Counted from the first letter of the stretch, positions 11,261 through 20,818 are shown. The stretch is 64,000 nt of DNA from Profftia sp020342455 (GCF_020342455.1 NZ_CP080506.1:682001-746000); one strand, 5' to 3'. The notes: generated by a model not told the origin, from the letters alone. Translations and numbers: made by a program.

Positions 11261-11713
11261 ATGACCTCTATAAAGCTTTATTTACTATTAAGAAGATAAA
11301 ATAAAGTAAAAATTAAAGGTATTGTATAGTAATGTCCTCATTTCAAATAATATTTTTTGCACATTGTATATCTTATAAGATATAAAATAAAATAATATTT
11401 ATTACAATATAATAATAAGAATATAAACTATATCCCTTAAGATTTTTTATATATGTTAGTTAACATTAATTTTAAAATAGATTAATTATATATAGTAAGG
11501 TTCAGTTTAAAAATATCTTTTAATATTCTTAATAAGTTTTAATATTATTTCTTGGGGTTTTATTAATATATTTAAAGAGTAAACATAAAAATCTTAATAG
11601 TGGTCTACTCTATACTAGATCTAGTATTGAATATTAAATAAAGTAAGTTACCCTAAAATAACTTAAAGGTATATAGAATATATACTACAGTAATTTTACT
11701 AGAATAAAATAAC
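11261..11713. other. AT-rich gap upstream of galU
   Basis: About 450 bp with no coding potential. It contains two palindromes, an 18-bp one at 11367-11384 (TATATCTTATAAGATATA) and a more GC-containing 16-bp one at 11612-11627 (ATACTAGATCTAGTAT). Promoters for galU must lie here but none stands out. Confidence 0.5.
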
Positions 11714-12193
11714 TTACTCTTTATCATAGGCTAAAGATAACGCCATTATGCGTGCATCTTCCCATCCAGTAAGGGTTGGGTAATAACATTTACGTATTGA
11801 TACTTCATTAAAACCCATTGATTCATAAAAAGCTATTGCTAAATGGTTTGAATCACGTACTTCTAGCCATAATTTTAAAATATTTTTTTTCTTTACTAGA
11901 TCAGAGATTAGTTCTTGAAATAGCTTACGTCCTAATCCTTGACGTTGATAAGATGGAGTAACAGCAATATTAAATAAAGTAGCTTCTTTACATATTACTT
12001 GAGTAATTGCAAAAGCGGTTAATATATTATTATATTCTAATTTAAGGTTATAATAACATTTACCATAATTACTTAAAAAAGTCTGTGCAGACCATGGATA
12101 TATGTTACTGTCGCACTCAATCTTAAAAGCAGCCCTAAAATCTGTATACTTAAGAGGAGATACTTTATTTTTTATTGAAAAAGTATTATACAT
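11714..12193 (-). CDS. rimI: RimI, ribosomal protein S18 N-acetyltransferase
   Basis: GNAT acetyltransferase that acetylates the N-terminal alanine of ribosomal protein S18. 159 aa, slightly longer than the 148-aa enteric enzyme because of a few extra residues at each end. Family landmarks: YPWSAQTF, AFAITQV, EATLFNIAVTPSYQRQGLGRK (acetyl-CoA pyrophosphate loop Q/RxxGxG/A), LWLEVRDSNHLAIAFYESMGF and RKCYYPTLTGWEDARIMAL. The usual enteric neighbour holD is not visible. Just upstream lies a short heptamer repeat (12227-12254). Function is well supported. Confidence 0.94.
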   Translation of the reverse strand: MYNTFSIKNKVSPLKYTDFRAAFKIECDSNIYPWSAQTFLSNYGKCYYNLKLEYNNILTAFAITQVICKEATLFNIAVTPSYQRQGLGRKLFQELISDLVKKKNILKLWLEVRDSNHLAIAFYESMGFNEVSIRKCYYPTLTGWEDARIMALSLAYDKE

Positions 12194-12226
12194 CGTTGTA
12201 AACTTCTATAATATAGGGTTATTCTA

Positions 12227-12254
12227 ATATTATATATTATATATTATATATTAT
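12227..12254. repeat. Tandem heptamer ATATTAT x4
   Basis: Four exact head-to-tail copies of ATATTAT, 34 bp upstream of the rimI start codon. Slippage-prone; a change in copy number would alter the spacing of any rimI promoter lying there. Confidence 0.7.
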
Positions 12255-12492
12255 TAACTTTATTCATATAGATAATATCTATATTTTAATAAAAAGATTT
12301 TTTTAAAATAATTAACTTAAGTGTAATTCATAAACATGAAGCATAATTAATTATATATCTTTATATATTTACCACTATAAATAGTATTAATAATTTTTTT
12401 AATATAAAATAATTTATATTAAAAAATTTTTTTAATTCTATAAGATGTAAGTTATTTATTTAAATTTAATTTAAATATTATTCAATATTAAT

Positions 12493-12565
12493 TGGGTCGT
12501 GCAGGATTTGAACCTGCGACCAATTGATTAAAAGTCAACTGCTCTACCAACTGAGCTAACGACCC
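12493..12565 (-). tRNA. tRNA-Lys (anticodon TTT)
   Basis: On the minus strand the cloverleaf starts GGGTCGTTAGCTCAGTTGG and ends with the acceptor strand ACGACCC plus discriminator A. The anticodon loop CTTTTAA gives anticodon TTT; the T-arm is GGTTCGAATCC. The sequence is essentially the enteric lysine tRNA. CCA is not encoded: the discriminator A is followed by AT, so the end must be added by the CCA-adding enzyme. It lies downstream of cpoB, its place in enterics. Confidence 0.96.
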
Positions 12566-12754
12566 ACTGTTTTAAATATTTTTATTATTATATTATATTT
12601 AATACAATACAATAATATTAACTAAATTAATAATTCATTATAATATAGAAATTATAGAATATATATTCTGTAAACTAATTTTTATCTCTTTATAATTATA
12701 ATACAGCATAAATTAGCTGCAACAAGTAATATTTTTATAAATTAATAATATTTT

Positions 12755-13531
12755 CTATAATGTAGTAATAATTTTTTGTGCTTTCTTAGCTGCATCACTA
12801 CCTGGATACTCTTTTATAACATTCTTATATACAATACAAGCTTTATCAAGATCACCCTTTTCTTGCATGATTACTCCAACCTTATACATAGCCTCAGAAG
12901 ATTTTGATGATTGAGGGTAATTCTTTACTACTACAGCAAAATAATAAACTGCATCATCTTTTTTATTTTTTTTGTATAAAAGTTGACCCAACCAGTAATT
13001 AGCATTTGGCTGATAGATTGAATTTGGATATTTTTTAATAAATTGTTGGAAAGCAATAATTGCTTGATCATTTTGTTTTTTTAAAATTACTAAATTTATT
13101 GCAGAATTATATTCTGTCTTAGCATAATCTTTATAATTATTTGGTAATACAGTAGGATTAGCTAAATAGCAATGATTATTTGCTGAATTTAAAGATAAAT
13201 CATTTTTAGATCTTGTTGTTTGATTTACATTATTCCTACTATTTAACTGTAATAAATCTTGTTTTTGACGTAAATTAATCTGATTAAGATTATATCTATT
13301 TTCCTGAATTTGACCACGTAGTAAATCAATATCTAGCTGATTATCAGAAAGTTGCTGCTGTAACTGAGAAAATAGCTGACTTTGTGCATTAGTGATACGT
13401 TCAAGTACAGTAATTCTATCTTCCATTGAGGCCGAATGATTAATTAAGGTTTGTGCAATAGCAGTAGATGATACTGCTATTGCATTCAGTAAAAAAAGAC
13501 TAGACAAAACAAGTCTAAAATTACTGATCAT
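12755..13531 (-). CDS. cpoB: CpoB (YbgF), periplasmic TPR coordinator of PBP1B and Tol
   Basis: Periplasmic protein that links peptidoglycan synthesis by PBP1B-LpoB with Tol-driven outer-membrane constriction. 258 aa. A signal peptide (MISNFRLVLSSLFLLNAIAVSSTAIA) is followed by an N-terminal coiled-coil trimerisation region rich in Gln and Asn, a low-complexity linker, and C-terminal TPR repeats (AIIAFQQFIKKYPNSIYQPNANYWLGQLL, DDAVYYFAVVVKNYPQSSKSSEAMYKVG and following; the longer ones are given only by their ends). The start codon overlaps the end of pal by 11 bp, with AGGAGA inside pal as ribosome site. Last gene of the tol-pal run, followed by tRNA-Lys. Confidence 0.93.
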   Translation of the reverse strand: MISNFRLVLSSLFLLNAIAVSSTAIAQTLINHSASMEDRITVLERITNAQSQLFSQLQQQLSDNQLDIDLLRGQIQENRYNLNQINLRQKQDLLQLNSRNNVNQTTRSKNDLSLNSANNHCYLANPTVLPNNYKDYAKTEYNSAINLVILKKQNDQAIIAFQQFIKKYPNSIYQPNANYWLGQLLYKKNKKDDAVYYFAVVVKNYPQSSKSSEAMYKVGVIMQEKGDLDKACIVYKNVIKEYPGSDAAKKAQKIITTL

Positions 13532-14063
13532 TCAATAATTCTCCTGTTACTTGCTTTATTTCAAGTACTGCACGGCGATTTTTAGTATATGCAGTTTCGT
13601 CATGACCTAGTACAGCTGGTTTTTCCTTCCCATAGGAAATTATAGATATTTGATTAGCTTCTACGCCTTTAGATTGTAGATATATTTTAACTGCATTAGC
13701 GCGACGTTCTCCTAATGAGATATTGTACTCTGGAGTTCCACGCTCATCGGTATGACCTTCTATAGTTACTTTATACGATGGATTTTTACGCAGAATAGCG
13801 GAATTAGTATCCAAAAGTTCAGCATATTCAGCGCTTACATTATATTTATCTAAATCAAAGTAAACTATATTATTCTTTTGAAGTTCTTCTATATGAATAT
13901 GATCTTGTCCTGCATAAGATAAATTACTATTATTATCTTCTATACTATTATTAGTCTTTATTTCTGATTGATCATCATTCGCATTTTTGTGTGAACTACA
14001 AGCAGAAACAGTTATAATAGATAGTCCTAACATCAGTTTATTTAGAGTTTTGTTAATTTGCAT
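13521..14063 (-). CDS. pal: Pal, peptidoglycan-associated lipoprotein
   Basis: Outer-membrane lipoprotein of the Tol-Pal system that binds peptidoglycan through an OmpA-like domain. 180 aa. Signal sequence MQINKTLNKLMLGLSIITVSA is followed by the lipobox Cys (VSAC), a short Asn/Asp-rich linker (shorter in Gly and Gln than in E. coli), then the OmpA domain: NNIVYFDLDKYNV, YKVTIEGHTDERGTPEYN, LGERRANAVK, SYGKEKPAVLGHDE, KNRRAVLEI. The C-terminus runs about a dozen residues beyond the usual end (KQVTGELLNDQ), and this tail covers the cpoB start. Lies between tolB and cpoB as in enterics. Confidence 0.96.
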   Translation of the reverse strand: MQINKTLNKLMLGLSIITVSACSSHKNANDDQSEIKTNNSIEDNNSNLSYAGQDHIHIEELQKNNIVYFDLDKYNVSAEYAELLDTNSAILRKNPSYKVTIEGHTDERGTPEYNISLGERRANAVKIYLQSKGVEANQISIISYGKEKPAVLGHDETAYTKNRRAVLEIKQVTGELLNDQ

Positions 14064-14109
14064 GCTATTAATCCTTTGTTATTTATTATAAATCTATTAT
14101 ATAAATATA

Positions 14110-15405
14110 TTATAGATATGGCGACCAAGCAGGAAATTTAACCTGACTATTAGCTGCCGGAAGATGCGCTCTAAAATGCCCATCAGTAGATACTAAACGT
14201 AAAACAGAATTCAGGCCTTCAGTGGCACTATAAATAACCATAGTACCATTTGGCGAGATACTCGGAGTTTCGTCTAGGAACGTACTAGTCAAAACTTGAC
14301 GTGTATTAGATGTAATATTTAGTTTAGTGATATGTTGTGCACCTTCGTTTGTGCTAACCATAACAAGAAACTTTCCGTCATAACTTACGTTTCCGTTCTG
14401 ATTACGAATACCATACCAAGTAAGACGTTCATACTCACCATTATTAATGTTAACTTTATAAATCTGTGGGCGACCACATTGATCAGAAGTAAATGCTAAA
14501 GTTTTACTATCTGGGAACCACGAAGGTTCAGTATTATTACTACGATCTTCAGTAACCTGACGCATTGAACCAGAACTTAGCTCCATTACATACAAGTTAA
14601 GATTACCAGTTTTAGATAATGCAAAAGCTATCTTTTTACCGTCTGGAGAAAAAGATGGCGCACCGTTATGCCGTGGGAATGCCGCAACCCGACTAATATT
14701 TCCGTCAGACAGAGTCTGAATTATAAGAACTGACTGGCCACTTTCAAATGTTACATATGCAAGTTTTTTTCCATCGGGAGACCAGGTAGGAGACATTAAT
14801 GGTTGCATCGAACGGTGAATAATCAATGGATTATAGCCATCGTAGTCAGCAATACATAATTCATAAGGGAATTGATTATTGTTATTATGGACTACATAGG
14901 CGATGCGAGTACGAAATGCACCTTTAATACCCGTAAGTTTCTCAAAAACTTCATTACTGCTATTATGAGCAGCATAACGTAAACACTGTCTGTTAACTTT
15001 ATATTGATTTTGAGATATTATCCTCCTTGAATTGTTAGATATATCAATCATATTGTAATTTACAATATAATAACCATCAGAGCTTGGATGAACTTGCCCA
15101 AGAACTATTGCTTCAATACCCAATGAAGTCCAATCTGCAGGTATTACTTCATTAACTGTTATTGGTTTTTGTGGTATACGTTTAGTATTAATAGGATTAA
15201 ATTTACCGCTATTACGTAAGTCAGCAGCAATAATTTTACCGATATCTTCAGGGGCAGGACCTAGTCCGGTCCATTTAAATGGAATAACAACAATTGGACG
15301 TGCAGTATTTATACCATGAGTAATCACTATTTTTATTTCTGCATGAAGCATGCTACCCCACCATAGGCTTAATAGCCCAATAGTTATAATAAATGCCTGC
15401 TTCAT
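14110..15405 (-). CDS. tolB: TolB, periplasmic beta-propeller of the Tol-Pal system
   Basis: Periplasmic protein that binds Pal and TolA and regulates the link between outer membrane and peptidoglycan. 431 aa, full length. Signal peptide MKQAFIITIGLLSLWWGSMLHA; N-terminal domain (PIVVIPFKWTGLGPAPEDIGK); then the six-bladed propeller with repeats such as MSPTWSPDGKKLAYVTFESG, GAPSFSPDGKKIAFALSKTG and PSWFPDSKTLAFTSDQ. Start ATG at 15403-15405. tolB sits 46 bp from pal but about 2.1 kb from tolA, whereas in enterics tolA and tolB are nearly adjacent, so tolB probably needs its own promoter here. Confidence 0.96.
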   Translation of the reverse strand: MKQAFIITIGLLSLWWGSMLHAEIKIVITHGINTARPIVVIPFKWTGLGPAPEDIGKIIAADLRNSGKFNPINTKRIPQKPITVNEVIPADWTSLGIEAIVLGQVHPSSDGYYIVNYNMIDISNNSRRIISQNQYKVNRQCLRYAAHNSSNEVFEKLTGIKGAFRTRIAYVVHNNNNQFPYELCIADYDGYNPLIIHRSMQPLMSPTWSPDGKKLAYVTFESGQSVLIIQTLSDGNISRVAAFPRHNGAPSFSPDGKKIAFALSKTGNLNLYVMELSSGSMRQVTEDRSNNTEPSWFPDSKTLAFTSDQCGRPQIYKVNINNGEYERLTWYGIRNQNGNVSYDGKFLVMVSTNEGAQHITKLNITSNTRQVLTSTFLDETPSISPNGTMVIYSATEGLNSVLRLVSTDGHFRAHLPAANSQVKFPAWSPYL

Positions 15406-17480
15406 TAAATATCCTCATATATAGCCAACTAAATAATTATAATTTTAAAAATTTTAAAAAAGAGTGTTAATAAACTATTTTATTTATTGCTTAATAATAA
15501 TTAAGAAACAATAAAAACATCATTACTATTATACATTGTATTAAGTGTTTATTAAATTATTTATTATATTTTGCAGTAATATTTTTATAATTAAACATTA
15601 TATTACCAGCTATCCTGAGTCTGTATTAAATAAAAAATACTTTCTCTCAGTATTTTAACTGAAATATTTTAATCAAATATAAGTGCAAACAAAGATGGAA
15701 GTAATAAGATAATATTACTAAATATAATTTTTACATTAATCATATCTAATAAAATTAATTAATCACTCCTAATGATTGCAAGATTAAAAAGAAAATATTT
15801 TAACATAGTATGTGATTTGTGAAGACACCTATGGTTCTTTGCTATTACTTTTGCTGTTTAAGGGTACAAAAAATTATTTATATTAAGCAGAGTTATTTTG
15901 TAAATTTACTACAAGCAAGGTAATTATTATTATTACGTACAGTGCATTATCAGGTATTGTATTGGTCATATAATATCATTTTTTTATTTATATTACTTTA
16001 GTATCTTACCACGAATAATATAAAACTCTATATTTAAAGCACCTCTATTTTAAATATTTTTACTACCATATCGTTAATAAAAATATTTTTATAACCTAAT
16101 GCATATAAGATATTACATCCAGTTTTTTTAAATTTTTACTGTGATAATTTACTTAGTTATTAATAAAATAAGATGTTTAATTAGACACACAATATGTTGT
16201 GTAGATTATTACTATCTAGATTTATATAATATCTAAATATAATATAATTATATATATTTCTTGTATTACTCATAATATTAAATTTTATTTAATTTAAATA
16301 TTAATAAATATTATCATGATAATATCAAAAAAGTAGACACTTAAAATAACTTTAACTCTGTTGTAATAAGTAGCACCGTTAAGAAAATATTTTATCATGA
16401 ATACAATATAAAATATTTGTAATATATATTACATGAATAGTATATAATTATTATTAATTATTAGATCATTAATTTTATATATTGTGTATTGTAGAGTTAC
16501 TATAATTACAATTTGTTAAACTTTATTAAAAATCAATACCCTATTGATACTACTTCTAGTATATATATTACTTAAAATAATAAATAATAGCTAATATATT
16601 TAAGCATAAATAAAATTCTTGAGTATATTAGTTTATACTAAAAATAGTAGTAAATATCAAATATATATATTTATATAATAAATATAAATTATATTACATC
16701 TTTCTTGATAAAGAAAAAACAAATTATTATTTATAATAAATAAAATTTCTCTATAAAAATTAAATTTTATAAAAATTGCTTATTTATTTAAATAAATCAA
16801 TATAATATGCCTTCTTTTTTGAGCTAATTAGTTAAAATCTAGTATAATATTTAATGAGTAGTGGTGCTAATCACATAGCAAACAAAAATAAAGTTATCTT
16901 TTACATAAAAAATCTATTTACATATAAGAATGAGATTATAAATATTTTGTTAAATTATTTTATAGAATATCTATAATAATTAATTAAAAGACTAAATTAA
17001 TTTTATATAAAATAGATTAGTAAAGTAATACAAATAATCAGATACAATAAATAAAGTTATCTTATTGCATATATTAAATTTAGCTAATTATATCTATATA
17101 TACTATATAGATATAATTTTATTTTTAGTAGTATTTTAATGAAAAACTTTCATGCAATAGAAATCCTGATCAGGAGATATATTTTAATAGTAATAAATAT
17201 TAATCTAATTGAGTAATATTTTAGTTTTAAAAAAACTAACATAAATAATATATATTTCAATACGTGAGAGCTTTCAATCACAAATAATTTATACTCAAAT
17301 AATTAAGTAATATACCTTGCATGATTATCATCATTATTGATATATAATAATATTATTCAATTTTATTTTTTATAAAAATTTTGATATGATTATGGATAAT
17401 AGATGGTAATATATTTGGATCATTATTTACCTTTATCAATATATATTATTGCTTTGTATTTTATAAAATTATAAAAGTAA
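15406..17480. other. Eroded 2.1-kb insertion between tolA and tolB
   Basis: No intact frame. The part at 15780-15990 is less AT-rich and could be a decayed gene, but translations of both strands match nothing I know. Structures: a perfect 15-bp inverted repeat with 3-nt spacer at 17086-17118, an 18-bp palindrome at 16308-16325, and 11-bp arms around 16383-16416. In enterics this gap is about 0.1 kb, so the DNA must have been gained by rearrangement, expansion or insertion and then eroded. Confidence 0.5.
17086..17118. repeat. Perfect inverted repeat, 15-bp arms, 3-nt spacer TAC
   Basis: Arms 17086-17100 and 17104-17118 are exact reverse complements, made of A and T apart from one C/G pair. 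Located about 360 bp downstream of the tolA stop, in non-coding DNA. Confidence 0.85.
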
Positions 17481-18320
17481 TTATTTTGGTTCAAAATTAA
17501 TAAAAGCATTTTTAAATACACGGTAAATAGATTCACTAGGAGGTTTAGGGTATATAGCCATTTTGGCTGCTGTTATAGCCGCCTGACAAAGATCAGGGGC
17601 ACCACCTTTAGAAATAACATTCAATAACATACCATTTGACGAAAGCTGAATGTGTAATTTACATACTTCTCCACTAAAAATTGAGTCTATATGGAATTTA
17701 CTTTCAATCGCAGCTTGAATTTTTCTAGCATAGTCACTAATTTCCGTAGAGGAAGCTATATTGGTTTTGCTATTATTATGATTGGCTGATTTAATTTTAA
17801 CATCAAAACTAATATCTCTAAAATTTCCATTCCTATTAAGATTTTTTTTACTATCTGCTAATAAGTTAAATAAATTATGCACTCTTTCTGAATCTTTAAT
17901 ATTATTTTTTGTTTTATTATATAATTGATTATTATTATTTTTAATAGATTTTTTTTCAGTTATATTAGTAGTGACCTGCTTAGCATGATCTATTATTTGT
18001 ATTTTATTTTTCTGCTCTTTCTTGAAATCTAGATGTTTCTCGGATTGTTTTTGTTGTAAATATTTTATTTCTCTTCCTGATTCTTTTTGATTATACTGTT
18101 GTTCTGTGCTGATTAAATGAATTTGTTTTTGTTGTTGTTTTAATTGTAAATTATAATGCTGTATTATTGCAACGTGATCAACCATCATTGTATTAACATC
18201 AGACCTAATATTTATGCTTGAATTCTTCGTGATTGAGATCCATATGGACAATCCTATTAGGACGATATGTAGAATAATTGAAATCATAAAAGAGCTATTC
18301 AACTTATCGTTTTTTTGCAT
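17481..18320 (-). CDS. tolA: TolA, inner-membrane energy-coupling protein of Tol-Pal (shortened)
   Basis: TolA is anchored in the inner membrane and stretches across the periplasm to TolB and Pal, powered by TolQ-TolR. 279 aa, far shorter than the 421 aa of E. coli. Visible parts: short cytosolic N-terminus, one membrane helix (about residues 12-30, SFMISIILHIVLIGLSIWI), a Gln/Lys-rich helical domain II (from LQLKQQQKQIHLI) that is much reduced and enriched in Asn and Lys, and a C-terminal domain III (about 190-279) with YARKIQAAIESKF, CKLHIQLSSNGMLL and APDLCQAAITAAKMA. Domain III keeps its two cysteines. The loss is in the spacer helix, which may mean a thinner periplasm or simple erosion. 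Start ATG at 18318-18320. Confidence 0.92.
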   Translation of the reverse strand: MQKNDKLNSSFMISIILHIVLIGLSIWISITKNSSINIRSDVNTMMVDHVAIIQHYNLQLKQQQKQIHLISTEQQYNQKESGREIKYLQQKQSEKHLDFKKEQKNKIQIIDHAKQVTTNITEKKSIKNNNNQLYNKTKNNIKDSERVHNLFNLLADSKKNLNRNGNFRDISFDVKIKSANHNNSKTNIASSTEISDYARKIQAAIESKFHIDSIFSGEVCKLHIQLSSNGMLLNVISKGGAPDLCQAAITAAKMAIYPKPPSESIYRVFKNAFINFEPK

Positions 18321-18486
18321 AATATTACCACTATTAAATTCTTAATAACTACTTTCCAGGGGAGATGGCTTCACAGGATAATTTAGAGCTACATATTATT
18401 AAATTACTTATATCAATGTAATTAATATACAAAAGCCAGTGCTTTAATAGGATGATCAGATTACATATTTAAAGATTATTTTCTTA

Positions 18487-18912
18487 TTAAATACTTTGTG
18501 TCATTAAACCAATAGATGTAACACCTGCTACATGTAGCAAATGAAGTGTTTTAATGATTTCATTATAAGATATATCTTTAGAACCACCAATTAAAAACAT
18601 TTTTTTTGGATTAATTTTAAGCTGTAACTGTACTTCTTTAATGACCTGATCTGCAAGAATATGTTCTATACGTTTATGTGAAATAACAACAGCATACTGC
18701 CCTATCCCAGAAACCTCAATAATAACTGGAAGATCATTGTTATTCATTAGTAATTTTTTTGAATCTTTATTATTAGGTAAATCAATGTTAATAATCTGAG
18801 TAACAATTGGAGATGATATAAGTAAAATTAATACTAAAACTAATAATACATCTAATAATGGAATAATATTAATTTCATATTTGCACACTCGACGGCTACT
18901 TAATTGTACCAT
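18487..18912 (-). CDS. tolR: TolR, proton-channel subunit of the Tol-Pal motor
   Basis: ExbD/TolR family protein; with TolQ it uses the proton motive force to energise TolA. 141 aa, the usual length. One membrane helix near residues 17-37 contains the proton-path Asp in EINIIPLLDVLLVLVLILL (Asp21 here, Asp23 in E. coli). The periplasmic domain shows DLPVIIEVSGIGQYAVVI, PKKMFLIGGSKDI and GVTSIGLMTQSI. It lies 1 bp from the end of tolQ, so the two are co-translated; tolA follows after 166 bp. Confidence 0.96.
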   Translation of the reverse strand: MVQLSSRRVCKYEINIIPLLDVLLVLVLILLISSPIVTQIINIDLPNNKDSKKLLMNNNDLPVIIEVSGIGQYAVVISHKRIEHILADQVIKEVQLQLKINPKKMFLIGGSKDISYNEIIKTLHLLHVAGVTSIGLMTQSI

Positions 18913-18913
18913 A

Positions 18914-19612
18914 CTACCTCCTAATTATTTTAGAATCAGTAGTAAAATCTTGACGGTATAAAATCGCAATAAATTCTTCTATAAAATTTCTATAATTATG
19001 TTCAATTTTATCTAAATATTGATTAAAACTATTGTATGCAATAACTGCCGGAATTGCAGTAAATAAACCAATAGCTGTTGCTATAAGTGCTTCTGATACT
19101 CCCGGTGCAATTATTTGCAGTGTTACCTGCTTAGAGGTAGTCCCTAAACCTATAAAAGTATGGATAATACCACAAACGGTACCAATTAAACCTATATATG
19201 GACTGATTGAACCAATAGTACCTAGAAATGGTATATATATTTCTAGCTCTTTTATTTCACAATTTAACGAGGTATTCATTACACGAGCGACACCTCTAAT
19301 TACACTAGTTGTTGTTTGATTCTGTAAGATATGTAAACGCGTAAATTCTTTAAAACCAGAATAAAAGATCTGTTCAGAACCAACCAAACTATTGCAACGT
19401 ATTTGACTTTCATGATAAAGTTGAGGTAATTTAATACCTGACCAAAATTTATCTTCAAAAGATTTAGCATGACGTATAGCCTTATTCATACTGCGAATAC
19501 ACTGTATAATAATAGTCCAAGATATAATAGAAAAACATATTAGAATTAATATGATAATTTTTACTAAAAAACTAGCTTTAAAAAATAAATCTAACATATC
19601 CATATCAGGCAT
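18914..19612 (-). CDS. tolQ: TolQ, stator subunit of the Tol-Pal motor
   Basis: ExbB/TolQ family inner-membrane protein forming the pentameric stator around TolR. 232 aa against 230. Three membrane helices are visible: about residues 15-37 (VKIIILILICFSIISWTII), about 135-160 (FLGTIGSISPYIGLIGTVCG) and about 170-195 (APGVSEALIATAIGLFTAIPA). Also FEDKFWSG and GSEQIFYSGFKEF. First gene of the surviving tolQ-tolR-tolA run; ybgC, which precedes it in enterics, is absent from the upstream gap. Start ATG at 19610-19612. Confidence 0.96.
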   Translation of the reverse strand: MPDMDMLDLFFKASFLVKIIILILICFSIISWTIIIQCIRSMNKAIRHAKSFEDKFWSGIKLPQLYHESQIRCNSLVGSEQIFYSGFKEFTRLHILQNQTTTSVIRGVARVMNTSLNCEIKELEIYIPFLGTIGSISPYIGLIGTVCGIIHTFIGLGTTSKQVTLQIIAPGVSEALIATAIGLFTAIPAVIAYNSFNQYLDKIEHNYRNFIEEFIAILYRQDFTTDSKIIRR

Positions 19613-19843
19613 TATTGCAACTCCGCATAAAATATTAAATGAATATTCTTAATTTAGTGTATATCCATGTATAAGTATAATACATAATCTTAAATAAAAT
19701 TTTATTCTATAAATATAAATCACGATATTACATTATTTTAATTCCTATTTTTATTAAAAAAATACATAAAATATAAAAATATTATAAAATTTTTACTTTT
19801 TACTTTTGTAAAAAACTAAGTTTATTAATTATTTTAAATATCA

Positions 19844-19868
19844 AAACTATAAAATATTTTTATAGTTT
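19844..19868. repeat. Perfect inverted repeat, 11-bp arms, 3-nt spacer TAT
   Basis: AAACTATAAAA at 19844-19854 pairs exactly with 19858-19868. Upstream of tolQ by about 230 bp. Confidence 0.8.
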
Positions 19869-20031
19869 ATAACTTATAATACAAAGTTTATTAGTCTATA
19901 TTATTACATATGTATGTGCTTTTATACATAAATAGTATTTAATAGATAACAATCAAAATATCGTACAGTTATTATGTTGTTTTAATGATAATTATGGATC
20001 ACTATTATTGCTGAAATTTATATGATATCAC

Positions 20032-20050
20032 TTAGCGTGATACACGCTAA
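20032..20050. repeat. Perfect inverted repeat, 8-bp arms, 3-nt spacer ATA
   Basis: TTAGCGTG at 20032-20039 and CACGCTAA at 20043-20050. Unusually GC-rich for this intergenic DNA, so less likely to be chance than the AT-only repeats. First of three hairpins in a row. Confidence 0.85.
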
Positions 20051-20088
20051 CAATGAGAGAACACTCACTAAAGTTATCTTATTTATGA

Positions 20089-20137
20089 AAAATTATTTAT
20101 ATCAATATATATTGTATATATTGATATAAATAATTTT
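20089..20137. repeat. Perfect inverted repeat, 23-bp arms, 3-nt spacer TTG
   Basis: Arms 20089-20111 and 20115-20137 are exact reverse complements over 23 bp, the longest in the window. The arm begins with AAAA and the other ends with TTTT, so it has the form of an A-tract/T-tract bidirectional terminator although its stem contains only one G/C pair. Confidence 0.9.
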
Positions 20138-20153
20138 ATTAAATATACTTTCG

Positions 20154-20180
20154 AGCCTAAAGTACAAGGTACTTTAGGCT
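20154..20180. terminator. GC-containing hairpin, 12-bp perfect arms, possible terminator
   Basis: AGCCTAAAGTAC at 20154-20165 pairs exactly with GTACTTTAGGCT at 20169-20180, spacer AAG. It is the most stable stem in this gap and lies 400 bp downstream of rpmB (minus strand). No clear T-tract follows on either strand, so termination would be atypical; a structural role or chance product of mutation is equally possible. Confidence 0.5.
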
Positions 20181-20581
20181 AATAATAATGATTTATTTTA
20201 GGTGTCTTATATCAGGTTTAAATTGTTTTATCGTAAGTTATGTTTTAATATAAAGATAAACCTTAAAAATATTTATTTTCCTTGTCAAATATAATTGTTA
20301 TTGGAGAGATGTTATTAAAAATAAATAAATTTTACTTTTTTAAAAGTATAGAAAAATTCTAATTTTACTTAGAAGTAAGTTATTCAATATTCATGAATAT
20401 TTTTATAAAATTATTGTAATATATATCCTATATTAATAAAAAATTTAAGCTTATATAAAACCTTTAATGCTAAAGTATTTATATTTACTTAGCTTAATTG
20501 TAACAGCACTGTGTGCAAAGTTATTTGATAATATAATAATGTTATTTTCATTAAACACACTCTTAACTATAACATGGTATA

Positions 20582-20818
20582 TTAATCTCTTTGACTACGG
20601 ACACTAATTTCGGCTAAAATAATTTCAATACCTTTTTTATCAATACAACGCATACCTTTAGTAGACAAACGCAAAGTAACAAAACGCTTTTCATCTTCAA
20701 TCCAAAAACGATGTGAATGTAGGTTGGGTAAAAAACGTCTTTTAGTTGCATTCATCGCATGAGAAATTTTGTTACCGGTAACTGAATGTTTGCCAGTAAC
20801 TTGGCAGATTTTAGACAT
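20582..20818 (-). CDS. rpmB: Ribosomal protein bL28
   Basis: Large-subunit ribosomal protein. 78 aa, exactly the enteric length: MSKICQVTGKHSVTGNKISH, NATKRRFLPNLHSHRFWIE, RFVTLRLSTKGMRCIDKKGI. Start ATG at 20816-20818 with a GAGGAT ribosome site upstream. The usual partner rpmG does not follow it here. On the other side, the enteric genes between rpmB and yicC (such as coaBC, dut, slmA, pyrE, rph) are missing while yicC survives about 1.3 kb away. Confidence 0.97.
   Translation of the reverse strand: MSKICQVTGKHSVTGNKISHAMNATKRRFLPNLHSHRFWIEDEKRFVTLRLSTKGMRCIDKKGIEIILAEISVRSQRD

Larger units (their letters stand above)
19613..20581. other. Gap between rpmB and tolQ carrying a cluster of hairpins
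   Basis: No protein gene. In enterics rpmG follows rpmB directly; I searched the minus strand here for L33 and did not find it. The gap holds four perfect inverted repeats, each with a 3-nt spacer (19844-19868, 20032-20050, 20089-20137, 20154-20180), and a 16-bp palindrome at 20386-20401. Confidence 0.6.

Noticed and set aside
15780..15990. Possible pseudogene between tolA and tolB
   Set aside because: Less AT-rich than its surroundings, but neither strand gives a protein segment I can assign.
19032..19319. Open frame opposite tolQ
   Set aside because: Antisense shadow of the conserved membrane-helix codons of tolQ.
20032..20180. Insertion-sequence or integron remnant at the hairpin cluster
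   Set aside because: No transposase trace, no target duplication and the hairpins differ in sequence.
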